A stretch of DNA of 64,000 nucleotides from Stentor roeselii (GCA_006503475.1 RSEH01000034.1:144949-208948); one strand, 5' to 3'; counted from the stretch's first letter, positions 20,627 to 30,642 are shown. A program made the numbers and translations. Notes: generated from the letters alone by a model not told the origin.

Positions 20627-23089
20627 TTAATTCACTATTACTTTCATTATATATCCATCGTTAAGGATTGATTGAACCACGCAAAACCTTCCAGTTGAAA
20701 CAAAAGCAAGAGACCTTGCAGATAAATAATAAGTTTGGATAAGATTTCGATTTCTAGTATTACTCCATATTCGAACTGTTTGATCTAATGATCCAGTTGC
20801 TATTATTGAATCATTATGACTAAAAAGAACAATATTAACCCAATATTCGTGTCCTATAAATGAATAAATTTGCTGTCTTTTTATAACATCCCAAATCTTA
20901 ATTTCTTTATCTGATGAACCAGACGCAAGTAATTTCCCATCAGAATTGAAATTCAAGCATAGTACACTACTAAGATGGCCTTGAAGAAAGAATTCTTTAC
21001 TCTTAGAATTTAAGTTCCAAATTATAATTTTTGAATCATCTGATCCGGATGCTAAAAAATTACAGTTCGGAGAAAAACATAAAGCATTTATTGATTGTAC
21101 TTCTTCATTTAAGTAAAAAAATTGATTAGTTTCCATAATATAAACCTTGATAGTATCTTTAAAAACAATTGCAAAATACTCTTTATTTCTTGAAAAGCAG
21201 GAAATCTTAATAAAATTATTCATTTTATTGAATTGATATCGGATTTTTTCAAAGTTCCAAATAATAATATCTTGATCTCTCGTGCTAGCAGCTAGTAAAT
21301 ATCCACATGGACTAAAACAAGTATTATTTTTATAAATTTCTATTCTTGGCAATTCAAACTCAATCCTTTTTGATTGGCAATTGATTATCGTAGATGTTGA
21401 CCCTAAAGCTAAAAATTTTCCATCCTTTGTAAAACTTAAGGTTTCATAATAGCAAAAATTAAGATGATTAATCTCAAATTCTTTGATTCTAGTCCTAAAG
21501 TTCCAAAAAATAAGGGAAATATCAGAAGCAGAAACCAAGAATTTCCCACAAGGTGTGAAGCAAATACAGAAATTTCTTGATAAGACTGCATCATTGATAT
21601 TGGAATGAAGTCTTTTTTCATTATATTTCCAAATTTCAATAGGATGATAATCTGATGATAAAGCCAACAAATCCTCTTCTGGATGAAAGCAAAGACTTCT
21701 GACCCTTTGTGATTGTTCCAGGTTAAAAGTAAACTCTTCATGATTCTCAGATAGATTCCATACAATGAATTTACCGACTGCCCCTATTCCTAAGTGGACA
21801 TTATTCGGAGAAATGCTCAAAGAATTGCATAAATTTTGACCTATATTAATTGAACATTTCACGATTCTTTCAGCCATGGTAATTACATTTATGATCCCGC
21901 TGATTTCTGATCCAACAAGGAGACACTTATTATCATTAGTAAAAACAATAAACATGATAGGATAATTAAAACAAATCTCAAAAATTTTTGAATTTTTTTT
22001 CAGATTCCAAATTGTTAATTCTCCTTCACGATTTCCTTTAGCAAATTTGATCCCATCATTAGAAAAAGTAAGGCAAGTTATAACCTTAGCTGATCCCTTA
22101 AGTAAAATTCCTTTTTTCTCTGTTATTTTAATAACTTGTACATTTCTACTTCTTGAAGAGATTGCAATATATTGCCCATCAGGAGAAAGGCAAGACGAAC
22201 TAATTAAATTATAAAAGCAAATAAAAACTTCTTTTCTTAACAAGAGATCCCAAAAAGTGACACAATAATCAGATCCTGACATTAGAAATTTTCCATCAGT
22301 TGTAAACTGAAGACAATAAATATTCATTTCTGTATGTCCAACTCGAAACTTCTCTTTTTCTATGTTCAAGTTCCATAAGACTATAATCTTAAAACTTCCA
22401 GTAGCAGCAATATCTGGATCAGGGCTAAAACAAAAAGAATATGTCCCTGATGATAATTTTAGAGATTTTTCAGGGATTTTTAATTCTAAGTTCCAGATGA
22501 TGATTGATTCATAAGTGTTGCATGCAAGTTGGTTGTTATCAAATGAAAAAGAAACATGACAGACACTTTCTGAGTTGATAAATGTGAAATCTTCAGTTTG
22601 TTTTATGTTGTTCCATATTTTTATTTGTCTTGTTCCACATGATCTTGCGAGATATTTGGAGTTTGGGGAGTAGGATATACTGATAACTGAACTTTCATGG
22701 TTAAGGCAAGCATATTCTTGTCTCAAGCAAAAGTTCCATAGTCTCATTGTCCTATCTCGAGAACCTGAAGCGAGAAAGGTGCCTTCTGGGGAAAATTGAA
22801 GAGTCTCTATCGATAGATGATGACCTGATAGGGTGCATTCTTCTTGTTTTTTTTGGAAATTCCAAAGTTTTATTTCACCGTTCTTTGATCCTGAAGCAAG
22901 ATACTCACCGCAAGGAGAATAGGCTATTGATAAAACAGAGTCTTGGTGTTTACCTAATTTTTCCCATGAATTCAATCTTGTATCTGAACTTCTTTCTTTA
23001 TCGGAATAATGAGAAAACTGATGCGTCCTGATTTTTTGAAAGGTTTTGGAAGATTCTTGATTTGAACATAGCTCTTGAAAAGAATTCAT
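20627..23089 (-). CDS. WD40-repeat protein (probably two beta-propellers)
   Basis: 820 residues made almost entirely of WD40 repeats of about 40-42 residues, enough for two seven-bladed propellers. Well-conserved blades are at both ends: GKHQDSVLSIAYSPCGEYLA, ASGSKNGEIKLWNF and ASGSRDRTMRLWNF near the N-terminus, and ASGSDDSKIIIWNL, ASGSSDKEIKIWDV and ATGSLDQTVRIWSN near the C-terminus. Middle blades are degenerate but keep F-S-P/N-D-x-x-L and I-x-W-N-x. No enzymatic domain is attached. Probable scaffold; partners unknown. Ciliate genomes hold many such proteins, so no orthologue is assigned. Intron-free as read. Confidence 0.88.
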   Translation of the reverse strand: MNSFQELCSNQESSKTFQKIRTHQFSHYSDKERSSDTRLNSWEKLGKHQDSVLSIAYSPCGEYLASGSKNGEIKLWNFQKKQEECTLSGHHLSIETLQFSPEGTFLASGSRDRTMRLWNFCLRQEYACLNHESSVISISYSPNSKYLARSCGTRQIKIWNNIKQTEDFTFINSESVCHVSFSFDNNQLACNTYESIIIWNLELKIPEKSLKLSSGTYSFCFSPDPDIAATGSFKIIVLWNLNIEKEKFRVGHTEMNIYCLQFTTDGKFLMSGSDYCVTFWDLLLRKEVFICFYNLISSSCLSPDGQYIAISSRSRNVQVIKITEKKGILLKGSAKVITCLTFSNDGIKFAKGNREGELTIWNLKKNSKIFEICFNYPIMFIVFTNDNKCLLVGSEISGIINVITMAERIVKCSINIGQNLCNSLSISPNNVHLGIGAVGKFIVWNLSENHEEFTFNLEQSQRVRSLCFHPEEDLLALSSDYHPIEIWKYNEKRLHSNINDAVLSRNFCICFTPCGKFLVSASDISLIFWNFRTRIKEFEINHLNFCYYETLSFTKDGKFLALGSTSTIINCQSKRIEFELPRIEIYKNNTCFSPCGYLLAASTRDQDIIIWNFEKIRYQFNKMNNFIKISCFSRNKEYFAIVFKDTIKVYIMETNQFFYLNEEVQSINALCFSPNCNFLASGSDDSKIIIWNLNSKSKEFFLQGHLSSVLCLNFNSDGKLLASGSSDKEIKIWDVIKRQQIYSFIGHEYWVNIVLFSHNDSIIATGSLDQTVRIWSNTRNRNLIQTYYLSARSLAFVSTGRFCVVQSILNDGYIMKVIVN

Positions 23090-23687
23090 TTTTAAATTAT
23101 TAGTAAATATTTTGAGAGTTTGAGAGTTTTATTTTATTTCTAGTCTTTAATTTCACTCATTTAATTTAGACTATATCATAATTGTATTTGATGTGATTAA
23201 TCAATTCGAGCATGATCGTATTTAAATCAAGGTTTTTATTTCTTTAAGGATTATTCTGATATTTCAATGTATTTAACTATTTTACTTTGAAAATTAAATT
23301 ACAAAAGTCAAGCTCATTTTCGCTATTTTGGTCAAAGATTGTTATAATTATATTTATTAGAATAGTATTTCTACAAAGCGAGTAATCTATTACAAAAGAC
23401 AACTAAAAAAGGGATATCAAAGTGATTCATAGACATTTATAGATGTAAATATATGTAAATGCATTTCTCAAACTTTAGGCGAATTGAAATATTATCTAGT
23501 TATTGAGGAAATTCTAATAAAACCATGAATAGATTTAATTTCTAAATATTATATCTTACAATAAAGTATCTTAAAATAAATCAAAATTCAATTTCAATAA
23601 CTTGCCTTCTCATCTCAAAAACCATATATTCAATCATATAAACCATATTCAAATAATCTAAAATTCAATAATGATCTAACTTATATC
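23090..23687. other. AT-rich intergenic region
   Basis: Between two minus-strand genes. No ORF, RNA gene or repeat was recognised. It presumably holds the promoter of the WD40 gene and the 3' end of the next gene. Confidence 0.6.
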
Positions 23688-24665
23688 CTAATCATCATTA
23701 GCCTCTCTCATCAAATACTTGAAGTACTCCGGAATCGAAACTCTCACAAAAACAGCAGCATGTGGAGCGACCACAAAAGCTCTAAATTGATGAGAAGCGT
23801 GTTCATCAATGACTCTCAAAAACCTGCTTCTTCTTGAATTGTAAAGTCTGCGAGTTGGAACATTTTTCAAAGCCATCTCTTCAATTTCTTTAAACAATCT
23901 GCATAGTTGTGAAAAAGCTTCAGGGTCTGACTCAGGATTTATATGATCCTTAAGGTCACTTAAATTTAGTTCTAAGTTGAAATGATTCATTAGTTCAGCA
24001 AAAGAAAGTAAAGCACCTAATTTTCTATTTCTTTTCCTAAGAATAGGGAGTATTTGACTTCTAAGATTTTTCGAGATCTTCATTGTAAGTTTCAGCAAAA
24101 AGGACTCAGAGATTTCAGAAGTGAACTTTTCTGGCTTTAACAATTCAGCGCATTGTTTATCAGTCTGGAACTCAAGTTTTATTTCTTGAGGTTTATTGAC
24201 TTCCTCAGAAAGATCTTCACTGTAAATCTCAAATTTAGTTTGCACTAACTCTTTCAAAGAATTAACAGGAACTAATCGAATTATAACACTTTTTTCATTC
24301 TTGAAAACCTTCGGAACAAATTTCGGGCTTCTCTGATATTCTTCATCTTCAGACTTCGCAAAGATTCTCAAGAATTTATCAAATAGGAAGAATTCAGGCT
24401 CTTGTTCATTTTCGTTTGGGAAAAATCCATCAATAAGACCTTGAAAAAGTTCTGCAACCTTTTGACTTGACTCTGGAGACTTGCAGTCAAAGACCAAGGT
24501 TGGTACGAAATCTTGAATTTCTTCATGAGTGAGTCCTTGATATAAACTTTTCACGTGATTCACATGTTCTTGGCTGATACCCAGAAAGGCTTCGAATTCG
24601 AGTCCGGGATTGCTTGGGACTTGGCCGGATTTGATTTGGATGTTCAAGTTCTTTAGTGATTCCAT
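23688..24665 (-). CDS. Unknown-family protein, paralogue A of a divergent pair
   Basis: 325 residues. Clearly paralogous to the gene at 25024-25968 over the whole length. Shared blocks are M-E-S-(L/F), I-x-Q-E-H-V-x-H-V-(K/R)-S-L-Y, H-E-(E/D)-I-Q-D-F, (A/R)-(K/R)-S-E-(D/N)-(E/Q)-E-Y-(Q/R)-(R/K)-(S/D)-P-K and, at the end, H-Q-F-R-A-F-V-V-A-P-H. Mixed helix and strand with an acidic tail (EANDD). No known domain, signal peptide or membrane segment is visible. The two genes are head to head, so they may share a promoter. Function not recognised. Confidence 0.85.
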   Translation of the reverse strand: MESLKNLNIQIKSGQVPSNPGLEFEAFLGISQEHVNHVKSLYQGLTHEEIQDFVPTLVFDCKSPESSQKVAELFQGLIDGFFPNENEQEPEFFLFDKFLRIFAKSEDEEYQRSPKFVPKVFKNEKSVIIRLVPVNSLKELVQTKFEIYSEDLSEEVNKPQEIKLEFQTDKQCAELLKPEKFTSEISESFLLKLTMKISKNLRSQILPILRKRNRKLGALLSFAELMNHFNLELNLSDLKDHINPESDPEAFSQLCRLFKEIEEMALKNVPTRRLYNSRRSRFLRVIDEHASHQFRAFVVAPHAAVFVRVSIPEYFKYLMREANDD

Positions 24666-25023
24666 TTATATGGAGGAGATTTAATGCAAAATAGGTCTTA
24701 ATTAGTCTTTTAATAGCCGAATGATCAGTAAGTTTATAAAGGGTGTCAGGGGAAATTGATTTTTGGAGTGATTAGTAACGTGAGTTTAGCTTGTTTTATA
24801 GAATGTTTGTAAATTTAAGTGTTAGAATAGTGAAAAGTTGAGAAAATTACAGATTTATTTAGTTAGATGATATAAATAATCAACTAAAAGGCAGATATGA
24901 TGATTTTCATCAAAGAATAATCATCATCATGCCTATAAATATCCTTACCCTTAAAATATCATCATACGACCCCAATAAAATACCATCATCATCACCATTA
25001 TCCAAAAAAGCTCATCCATATAA
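24666..25023. promoter_or_regulatory. Bidirectional promoter region between divergent paralogues
   Basis: 358 bp between two divergent start codons. Both starts sit in the same context: CCATATAAATGGAATC on each strand, so the 8-9 bp before each ATG are conserved with the coding start. The + side carries repeated ATCATCATC stretches (about 24921-24998). Which bases drive transcription is not known. Confidence 0.5.
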
Positions 25024-25968
25024 ATGGAATCATTCATTAACTCGAATGTCAGAGTCAAAGGCGGCGAAATTGAAGGCTCTTCAGGAGTTGAATTGACCGC
25101 TCTGGTCGGAATCGGACAAGAGCACGTCCAACACGTAAGAAGTCTTTATCACGATCTTCTTCATGAAGACATTCAAGATTTCGACATATGCTTAGTTTTT
25201 GAAGCATTCTCAGAAGATCATGCTGAGCACCTCTTAGAGATCCTGCAGCGAGCCATTGCTGAGCTTACAGAAGAAGATCCTGGCACCATGATAAGAAAAC
25301 TTCAGAAAATCATCGCCAGGTCAGAAAATCAAGAATATCGAAAGGATCCGAAATACTTTCCTAAAGTATCAAAAAGTGGCAAATATTTGATTTGTAAGTT
25401 TTTACCAATTTCTGAATTTAGACAATGCCTGCATTCAGCATCTGATAGATACAATGAAGAACTTGGTGCGGAATTGAACAAAAAACAAGAAATTAATATC
25501 GAGTTGAAATTAGGGAAAAATTATTCAGAACTTGGAAATTCTGAAAATTTATTGTTTGAGATTATGAACGCTGTCTTCTTCAAGATGAATATTCACCTTT
25601 CAAAGGTGGTCAGTAAGAAAATTCAAGGGATGGCTACTAAACGTGATGCAGAGCAGAGAATGGTTACTGGTTTACATTCTCTAATTAATAATTTGAACAT
25701 TGATATTGACTTTTCTCAAACTAGTACCTTGTCTGAGGATGTTTTGGAGAAACTCACTGATGAAATATCAAGATATAGTAGAAGTCTCAAGAGAATGTTT
25801 TTTGAACTATATGCCTATTCAGATCTTAAGAAATACTTGAATGACTTTCGTCAACAGGCCATTCAAAATTTCAGATTATTCATGACTTCACCTCACTTAG
25901 CTTTTAAAGGAAATTTTGTACTGCCGGGGTTCATTGAATGCGTTTTGAAAGATGAAGATGATTATTAG
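25024..25968 (+). CDS. Unknown-family protein, paralogue B of a divergent pair
   Basis: 314 residues, paralogous to the gene at 23688-24665 (see that entry for shared blocks). It keeps the same start (MESF), GIGQEHVQHVRSLYHDLLHE, the central EYRKDPKYFPKV segment and the end pattern QNFRLFMTSPHLAF followed by an acidic tail (KDEDDY). The two proteins are well diverged (roughly a third identical by eye), so the duplication is old or fast-evolving. No domain recognised and no membrane or signal segment. Likely cytosolic; role unknown. Confidence 0.85.
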   Translation: MESFINSNVRVKGGEIEGSSGVELTALVGIGQEHVQHVRSLYHDLLHEDIQDFDICLVFEAFSEDHAEHLLEILQRAIAELTEEDPGTMIRKLQKIIARSENQEYRKDPKYFPKVSKSGKYLICKFLPISEFRQCLHSASDRYNEELGAELNKKQEINIELKLGKNYSELGNSENLLFEIMNAVFFKMNIHLSKVVSKKIQGMATKRDAEQRMVTGLHSLINNLNIDIDFSQTSTLSEDVLEKLTDEISRYSRSLKRMFFELYAYSDLKKYLNDFRQQAIQNFRLFMTSPHLAFKGNFVLPGFIECVLKDEDDY

Positions 25969-26634
25969 GGCTAAGTAATTAGAGAAGAATAATTGATAGC
26001 TTTTCACTTTATTTAGTAGTATAATGAGGTATCAAATTATTCACATGTTGAAGTTCAAAACTTATTCTATATATTTTATTGTCGAAATTCTTATTAAAAT
26101 TTGTAATTGAGTTATATATTATTTTCACCTTTTGATAGATTATTTAAGCAGCCTATTATTCCTGGATTCTCTTCAATAAATTTCATCATCGAATTGATCA
26201 TCTTTTAGTATATTTAGTTCATTTAAGGTGATCTTAGAAAATGATTAATTAATTTTTCCCATTCGCCAGCTATGGCTGGTGTTAAAACAAATCATGAAGT
26301 CTTTATAATACAAATGCCTTCATTAAAAAATTTAAGGATATTTACTTATGATAGTACTATTAATTATCAATTAAACCCAGTGATTCTTTTCATTATATGT
26401 TTCAAATCTTCATAGAGTTTCATAATATTTTCCAATACTAAAAATTATTATCAGCTCAATGTTTTAAGCTAATTTAAAGTGAAATCATTAGATTGATATT
26501 AGAGATTGTTATAATTTGGCATTATAGCCAGATTATAAAAAAGTACATGATTTCGAATTCCCATATTGAATCTGGAAAATGATTTGAAATAATCTTAAAT
26601 AATTAGTTTTCCCTACTTATAAGCTATCCGATAA
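25969..26634. other. AT-rich intergenic region
   Basis: Separates two plus-strand genes. No ORF or RNA gene. One small inverted repeat (CCAGC-TATG-GCTGG near 26267) is the only structure noticed. Presumed promoter of the mucolipin gene at its right end. Confidence 0.6.
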
Positions 26635-28323
26635 ATGAGTAACTTAAGAGATATGTTCTATCTTTCTCCTATAAAAAGATACGAAAAGTACGGAAAGTTC
26701 CCATGGAAGATGATAATAACTCTACTTCTAACAATTTTCACAACATGCCAAGTCCTTCTAATAGTAAACAAAAGCACAATCTATGCCTATTCCCAATACG
26801 CTCTATGGAATGCATTATTTCTAAACCACAACATCCAAGGCAGCACCTTTCCAATAGTAAACACTTACAACCTATTCAGTTCCCCTGAAGCGACATCATT
26901 CGTAAAGTCCTCAGTATCTCGTTACTACAAAATAAACAATCACACAATCGACACATATGACTATTTCTACACCCAAGACGGGGAAAAAATAAAACCATCA
27001 CTTTTAGTAAACTACATGAATATCCCGACTTCTCTCAATCGCGGGTACCTGCTCAAATATAAACTAACTGAGGACTACTTAGGCCCTCTTTCAGATGACG
27101 CTGATAGTTTTTTGGCCCAAGCAAAAGAATTCCGAATAGAATATTCTTTTAAACACGACATGAACCCACATGTCGAAATATCTAACACCTGCTTTATCTG
27201 GGAAATTGCTCAAGTATTTGACTATAAATCTCATGGAGTCATCACTGTTTCTCTTGAAGTCCATCGAAGGACCTGCCATTCCAATAATAGTATCAGGTAT
27301 TTAGATAGCTTCTTTGAAAAGTATAATTGGATTGGGTTTTTAGTTGTTATTCTTGCAGTTTGCTCACTTGTTTCTATCTGTAGATATTTTATTAAAAGAA
27401 TTTACTTTATTGCTCATCTTGGGAATAGAAATTTTGTTAGTACCTGGGTAGATATGGGAATTATTCAGAAAATACAATTTTTTGATCTTTGGAGTGTCTT
27501 TGGTGTTATTGGAAATCTTTGTCAACTTTTTGGAGGATTTCTTAGCATTTTTGATGGGGATGTCGTTCAGAGCACTCATGAAGCTTTGATTGGACTTGGG
27601 TGTTTTTGGTCATGGATTGTGATTTTAAAGTATCAAAATCATAAATCACAAAGTTATACTATTATCAATACCCTGAGTCGATCTTTTAGTATTATTGGAC
27701 CTTATTTAATTGGAGTCCTTCCGATTTTTATGGCCTACGTATTTTTTGCAGTTTGCTCTTTTTGGGAAACAGGAGTTTACCCAAACATAACAATGGGTAT
27801 GATCGCATCATATGCAGTGGTGAATGGCGATTCAGTGTATTCTTTCGGATTAGCTCAATACACCCAAAACTCATTTTTCGGTCAAATTTATTATTTCACA
27901 TTTGTTGTTTTTTTCATCTGGTAGTCGACATTCAGCTTCGTTCAAAATCTTTTCATTGCAATTATTCAACTCGGGTACGGAACCCTCAAGACTCAGCCTC
28001 CTAAGGACTGGGACGACTCTTCAGATGAAGAACTTAAAAGACAAGAGATAGAAAAAGCGAAAGATATAAGCAGTATTGCATAAATAGAAAAGATTTCAGT
28101 GAAAAATTATAGAATGCTCATCAATCTTGATAAGGACTCTGTCGTTGCTAGTGATCAAGTTGAAGAAAAGCTTAAGGCTAAGATGGAAAATTTATGTGAA
28201 GAAATTTGTTTACTTTTGAATGGGTTGTATAATATTTCTAGTACTGCTGATGATCCTTGTGTTTTGAAACATTTCAAGAAGATAGTTGAGGATGTAGAGG
28301 TAATTCTTCCGCATTTCTATTAA
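26635..28323 (+). CDS. Mucolipin (TRPML)-family cation channel, three exons
   Basis: Exons 26635-27920, 27936-28072 and 28088-28323 give 552 residues. The N-terminus (LRDMFYLSPIKRYEKYGKFPW then MIITLLLTIFTTCQVLLIV) matches the mucolipin cytosolic segment and first membrane helix. A luminal domain of about 190 residues follows, then five more hydrophobic segments. The pore carries NGDSVY at residues 397-402, where mucolipins usually have NGDDMF. The last helix (FFICFVQNLFIAIIQLGYG) is formed only after the first intron is removed. The C-terminus is acidic then helical. Expected role: Ca2+/cation release from acidic organelles or related membranes. Both introns are 15 nt and each contains an in-frame stop, which is why a plain ORF looks truncated. 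Confidence 0.9.
27921..27935 (+). other. 15-nt intron
   Basis: GTAGTCGACATTCAG. It contains an in-frame TAG. Removing it joins FVVFFI to CFVQNLFIAIIQLGYG, restoring the last pore-domain helix of the mucolipin channel. Confidence 0.92.
28073..28087 (+). other. 15-nt intron
   Basis: GTATTGCATAAATAG. It contains an in-frame TAA. Removing it joins the acidic cytosolic tail (EKAKDIS) in frame to KKISVKNYRMLINLDKDS and the C-terminal helical region ending at 28323. Confidence 0.85.
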
Positions 28324-28643
28324 GTTAAAACTATATAATTATAGTGTTAAAATATCTTTAAATGAACCTGATTCTTTTAAAAGTTTATAAATCAAGCTAT
28401 TAGTAATAATCATAAAAAAATACCACCTTTATAATAAAGTAAAACATCAGCCAATCTTCTTCAAATAAAACAAAATAAAACCAACTTCAACAATCAAAAA
28501 TTAAATTCTATTCAGAAGTCCATCTTCATTTTCCTCAAACATAATTCACTTCATATCCAAATCTGATCATCCAATCCCTCAACCCTTAAACCTATCCATT
28601 CTTAAACATCTCCATAAAGCAAAAGTTGAAAATAGACCTTATA
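28324..28643. other. Intergenic region
   Basis: About 320 bp between two plus-strand genes. No gene or repeat seen. The right end (CCTTATAATGG) gives the AT-rich start context of the GTPase gene. Confidence 0.6.
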
Positions 28644-29465
28644 ATGGATAAAATTAGGATAGTTGTATACAAAAACATCCACAACCCAACAGACGGTAAA
28701 CCTTTACTGATCGACCCAAAGTGGAACAAAGAGCAGCTGTTGACGAACTGCTCCGAAGCTTTAGGTATCAAAGCGAAGAAGATGTTCAATGAAAAAGGGA
28801 ACCAACTAAGCTCTGTAGACAAACTCACAGATGGAACAGTTCTTTATATATCTCAGGGCGAAAGCTTCCAGGTGAAGACCACCAGTCAGACCAGGATTAA
28901 TAAAAACTTGATGATTTGCATGCTGGGCACTGCAGCTGTCGGGAAATCTGCTGTCACTCAAAGGTTCGTTACGAATAAGTTCTTGAAAGATTATGACCCG
29001 ACTATTGAGGACTGCTATAAGAAAACTATCACTGTTGATGGAGAATGTGTTCCTCTTAGCATCATGGATACTGCTGGCATGGAAGATTATTATCCTCTTA
29101 TTGATGATTGGATTGATAAAAAAGATGGGTTCTTGCTGTTGTATAATGTTGAGTGGAGGGATTCAATGTATAAATTGACTACTTTTATTGAAAAAATATT
29201 GCATAGGTATCCTTCTAGTGGGTCTAGCAGGCCTGTTATTATTATTGCGGGGAATAAAATTGATTGTCCGACTAGAATGGTTACTCTTGAAGAGGGTCGA
29301 GAATTCGCTAAAAAATGGGATCTAAAACATTTCGAAATTTCAGCAGCAACCGGGACAGGAGTAGAAGAAGCCTACTTATCAATAATAAGAGAACTTCTCT
29401 CAAGAAGAGTAACAAAAGTGGCACCACCTCCAAGTCCCTGGTACCTTAAGTGTGATTTACTTTAA
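28644..29465 (+). CDS. Ras-like small GTPase with an N-terminal ubiquitin-like-fold region
   Basis: 273 residues from the ATG at 28644; an in-frame TTG six codons upstream is not used here. Residues 1-80 (IRIVVYKNIHN..., LGIKAKKMFNEKGNQLSSVD, TVLYISQGE) resemble a ubiquitin-like or doublecortin-like module. The GTPase follows: G1 GTAAVGKS from residue 95, switch I region DYDPTIEDCY, G3 DTAGMEDY from residue 142, G4 NKID at 204-207 and G5 SAATG. The Gln that normally follows DTAG (Ras Gln61) is Met146, suggesting low intrinsic GTP hydrolysis. The protein ends CDLL, a possible though atypical prenylation box. Role: probable membrane-linked signalling switch; effector unknown. It converges on the kinase gene, 24 bp away. 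Confidence 0.9.
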   Translation: MDKIRIVVYKNIHNPTDGKPLLIDPKWNKEQLLTNCSEALGIKAKKMFNEKGNQLSSVDKLTDGTVLYISQGESFQVKTTSQTRINKNLMICMLGTAAVGKSAVTQRFVTNKFLKDYDPTIEDCYKKTITVDGECVPLSIMDTAGMEDYYPLIDDWIDKKDGFLLLYNVEWRDSMYKLTTFIEKILHRYPSSGSSRPVIIIAGNKIDCPTRMVTLEEGREFAKKWDLKHFEISAATGTGVEEAYLSIIRELLSRRVTKVAPPPSPWYLKCDLL

Positions 29466-29489
29466 TTAGTTAGCTGAAAACCATCTTAT

Positions 29490-30605
29490 TTACACCATTC
29501 TAAAATTTTCCTTTTCCTCACAATTAAAAGCATTTCCTTTGACAGCAGTACTCTCAAAGCTAACATCTCCAAAATTACATTCTCTTGCCTTAAGTTCCCC
29601 AAACCAAGGATCCTTTAAAATCTGTGCACAAGTCGGTCTCTTCCTCGACTCAACCTGCAAAATTTTCCTCAAAAGAGCCTTCGCAGTTTGTGAGAGTCCA
29701 ATAGGAATTTCGACCTTTCCTTTAAGAATAACTTTGTAAAGTTCTCTATCCGAATTACTTTTAAACGGGTAGCTTCCAGTGAGCATTACAAATAAAAGAA
29801 CACCCAAAGCCCAGACATCTGCCGGCGCGCCTGGATTTTCTCTTTTTCCGACGATTTCAGGCGCCATGTAACTGGGAGTTCCGCAGAAGAGCTTTGAGTA
29901 CTCTGGGGATCTGACGAATGTCGCGAAGCCGAAGTCGATGATTTTGACTGAGTTGCTTGAGTCTAGAAGAATGTTTTCTAGTTTTAGGTCACGGTGAAGG
30001 ACTCCTTGACTGTGACAGTAACTCATTCCTGAGACTAGCTGGGAAAAGTACTTCTTTGCTAAAGACTCTGGAAGTGCTCGGTTTGAACGTTTTTTGAGGA
30101 ATGACCAGAGACTGCAACCTCCTGCGTATTCCATCACTAGGTGGATTTGCTTTGGACTGTCGATTGCTTCTTTTAGTTTTATCACGTGAGGGTGGCTTAG
30201 CGATTTTAATACTTTTATCTCTGAGATTAGGTTTTTCTTGCGTTGAGGATCGAGAAGTTTTACTTTTTCGTAGGTTTTTATTGCGAATTTTTCCTGAGTT
30301 TTTAAGTGACTTGCTAGTTTTACCACAGCATATGCTCCAAATCCTAAAGTCTGTCCCAAAGCATACTCTTCAATATTCCCTGAATACATCTGATTCACCT
30401 TCAAATCATTAGACTTACTTCTTGGTTTTTGAATGGAAACAGTAGAAGGTCGTGATAAATTTTGTTTATGTATTCCAGTATTCCTCGAGAAGTTAGACAA
30501 GACTCTTCCCTTCTGAGTAAGTCCAGTGACAGTGGCAGCGAAGTCAGGCTTGGTCGAGAGAGGACTATCGAAGTCAGAAGACTTCTTTAACTGACTTTTT
30601 TTCAT
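29490..30605 (-). CDS. Serine/threonine protein kinase (CAMK/SNF1-like)
   Basis: 371 residues. A basic Ser/Thr-rich leader (1-80) is followed by a complete kinase domain (81-335): glycine loop LGFGAYAVVK, catalytic Lys110 in FAIK, HRDLKLENILL with Asp206, DFG at 224-226 and MAPEIVG. The motifs GTPSYMAPE and ADVWALGVLLFVMLTGSYPF are typical of the CAMK-like/SNF1-related group. The short C-terminal tail has no known domain. All catalytic residues are present, so activity is expected. Substrates unknown. It is divergent with the BRAP-like gene: the start codons are 37 bp apart, implying a shared short promoter region. Confidence 0.93.
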   Translation of the reverse strand: MKKSQLKKSSDFDSPLSTKPDFAATVTGLTQKGRVLSNFSRNTGIHKQNLSRPSTVSIQKPRSKSNDLKVNQMYSGNIEEYALGQTLGFGAYAVVKLASHLKTQEKFAIKTYEKVKLLDPQRKKNLISEIKVLKSLSHPHVIKLKEAIDSPKQIHLVMEYAGGCSLWSFLKKRSNRALPESLAKKYFSQLVSGMSYCHSQGVLHRDLKLENILLDSSNSVKIIDFGFATFVRSPEYSKLFCGTPSYMAPEIVGKRENPGAPADVWALGVLLFVMLTGSYPFKSNSDRELYKVILKGKVEIPIGLSQTAKALLRKILQVESRKRPTCAQILKDPWFGELKARECNFGDVSFESTAVKGNAFNCEEKENFRMV

Positions 30606-30642
30606 TTTTATTTGAACTTTGAATGTTCAATATCGATAAATT

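Noticed and set aside
26264-26280. Small inverted repeat CCAGC-TATG-GCTGG
   Set aside because: Only 5 bp of stem, no T-run or RNA gene context; likely chance.
28099-28323. Separate 74-residue gene
   Set aside because: It begins at GTG and is in phase with the mucolipin gene after removal of a 15-nt intron.
28626-28643. TTG start for the Ras-like GTPase
   Set aside because: An ATG in the usual AT-rich context lies six codons downstream; TTG starts are not expected in ciliates.
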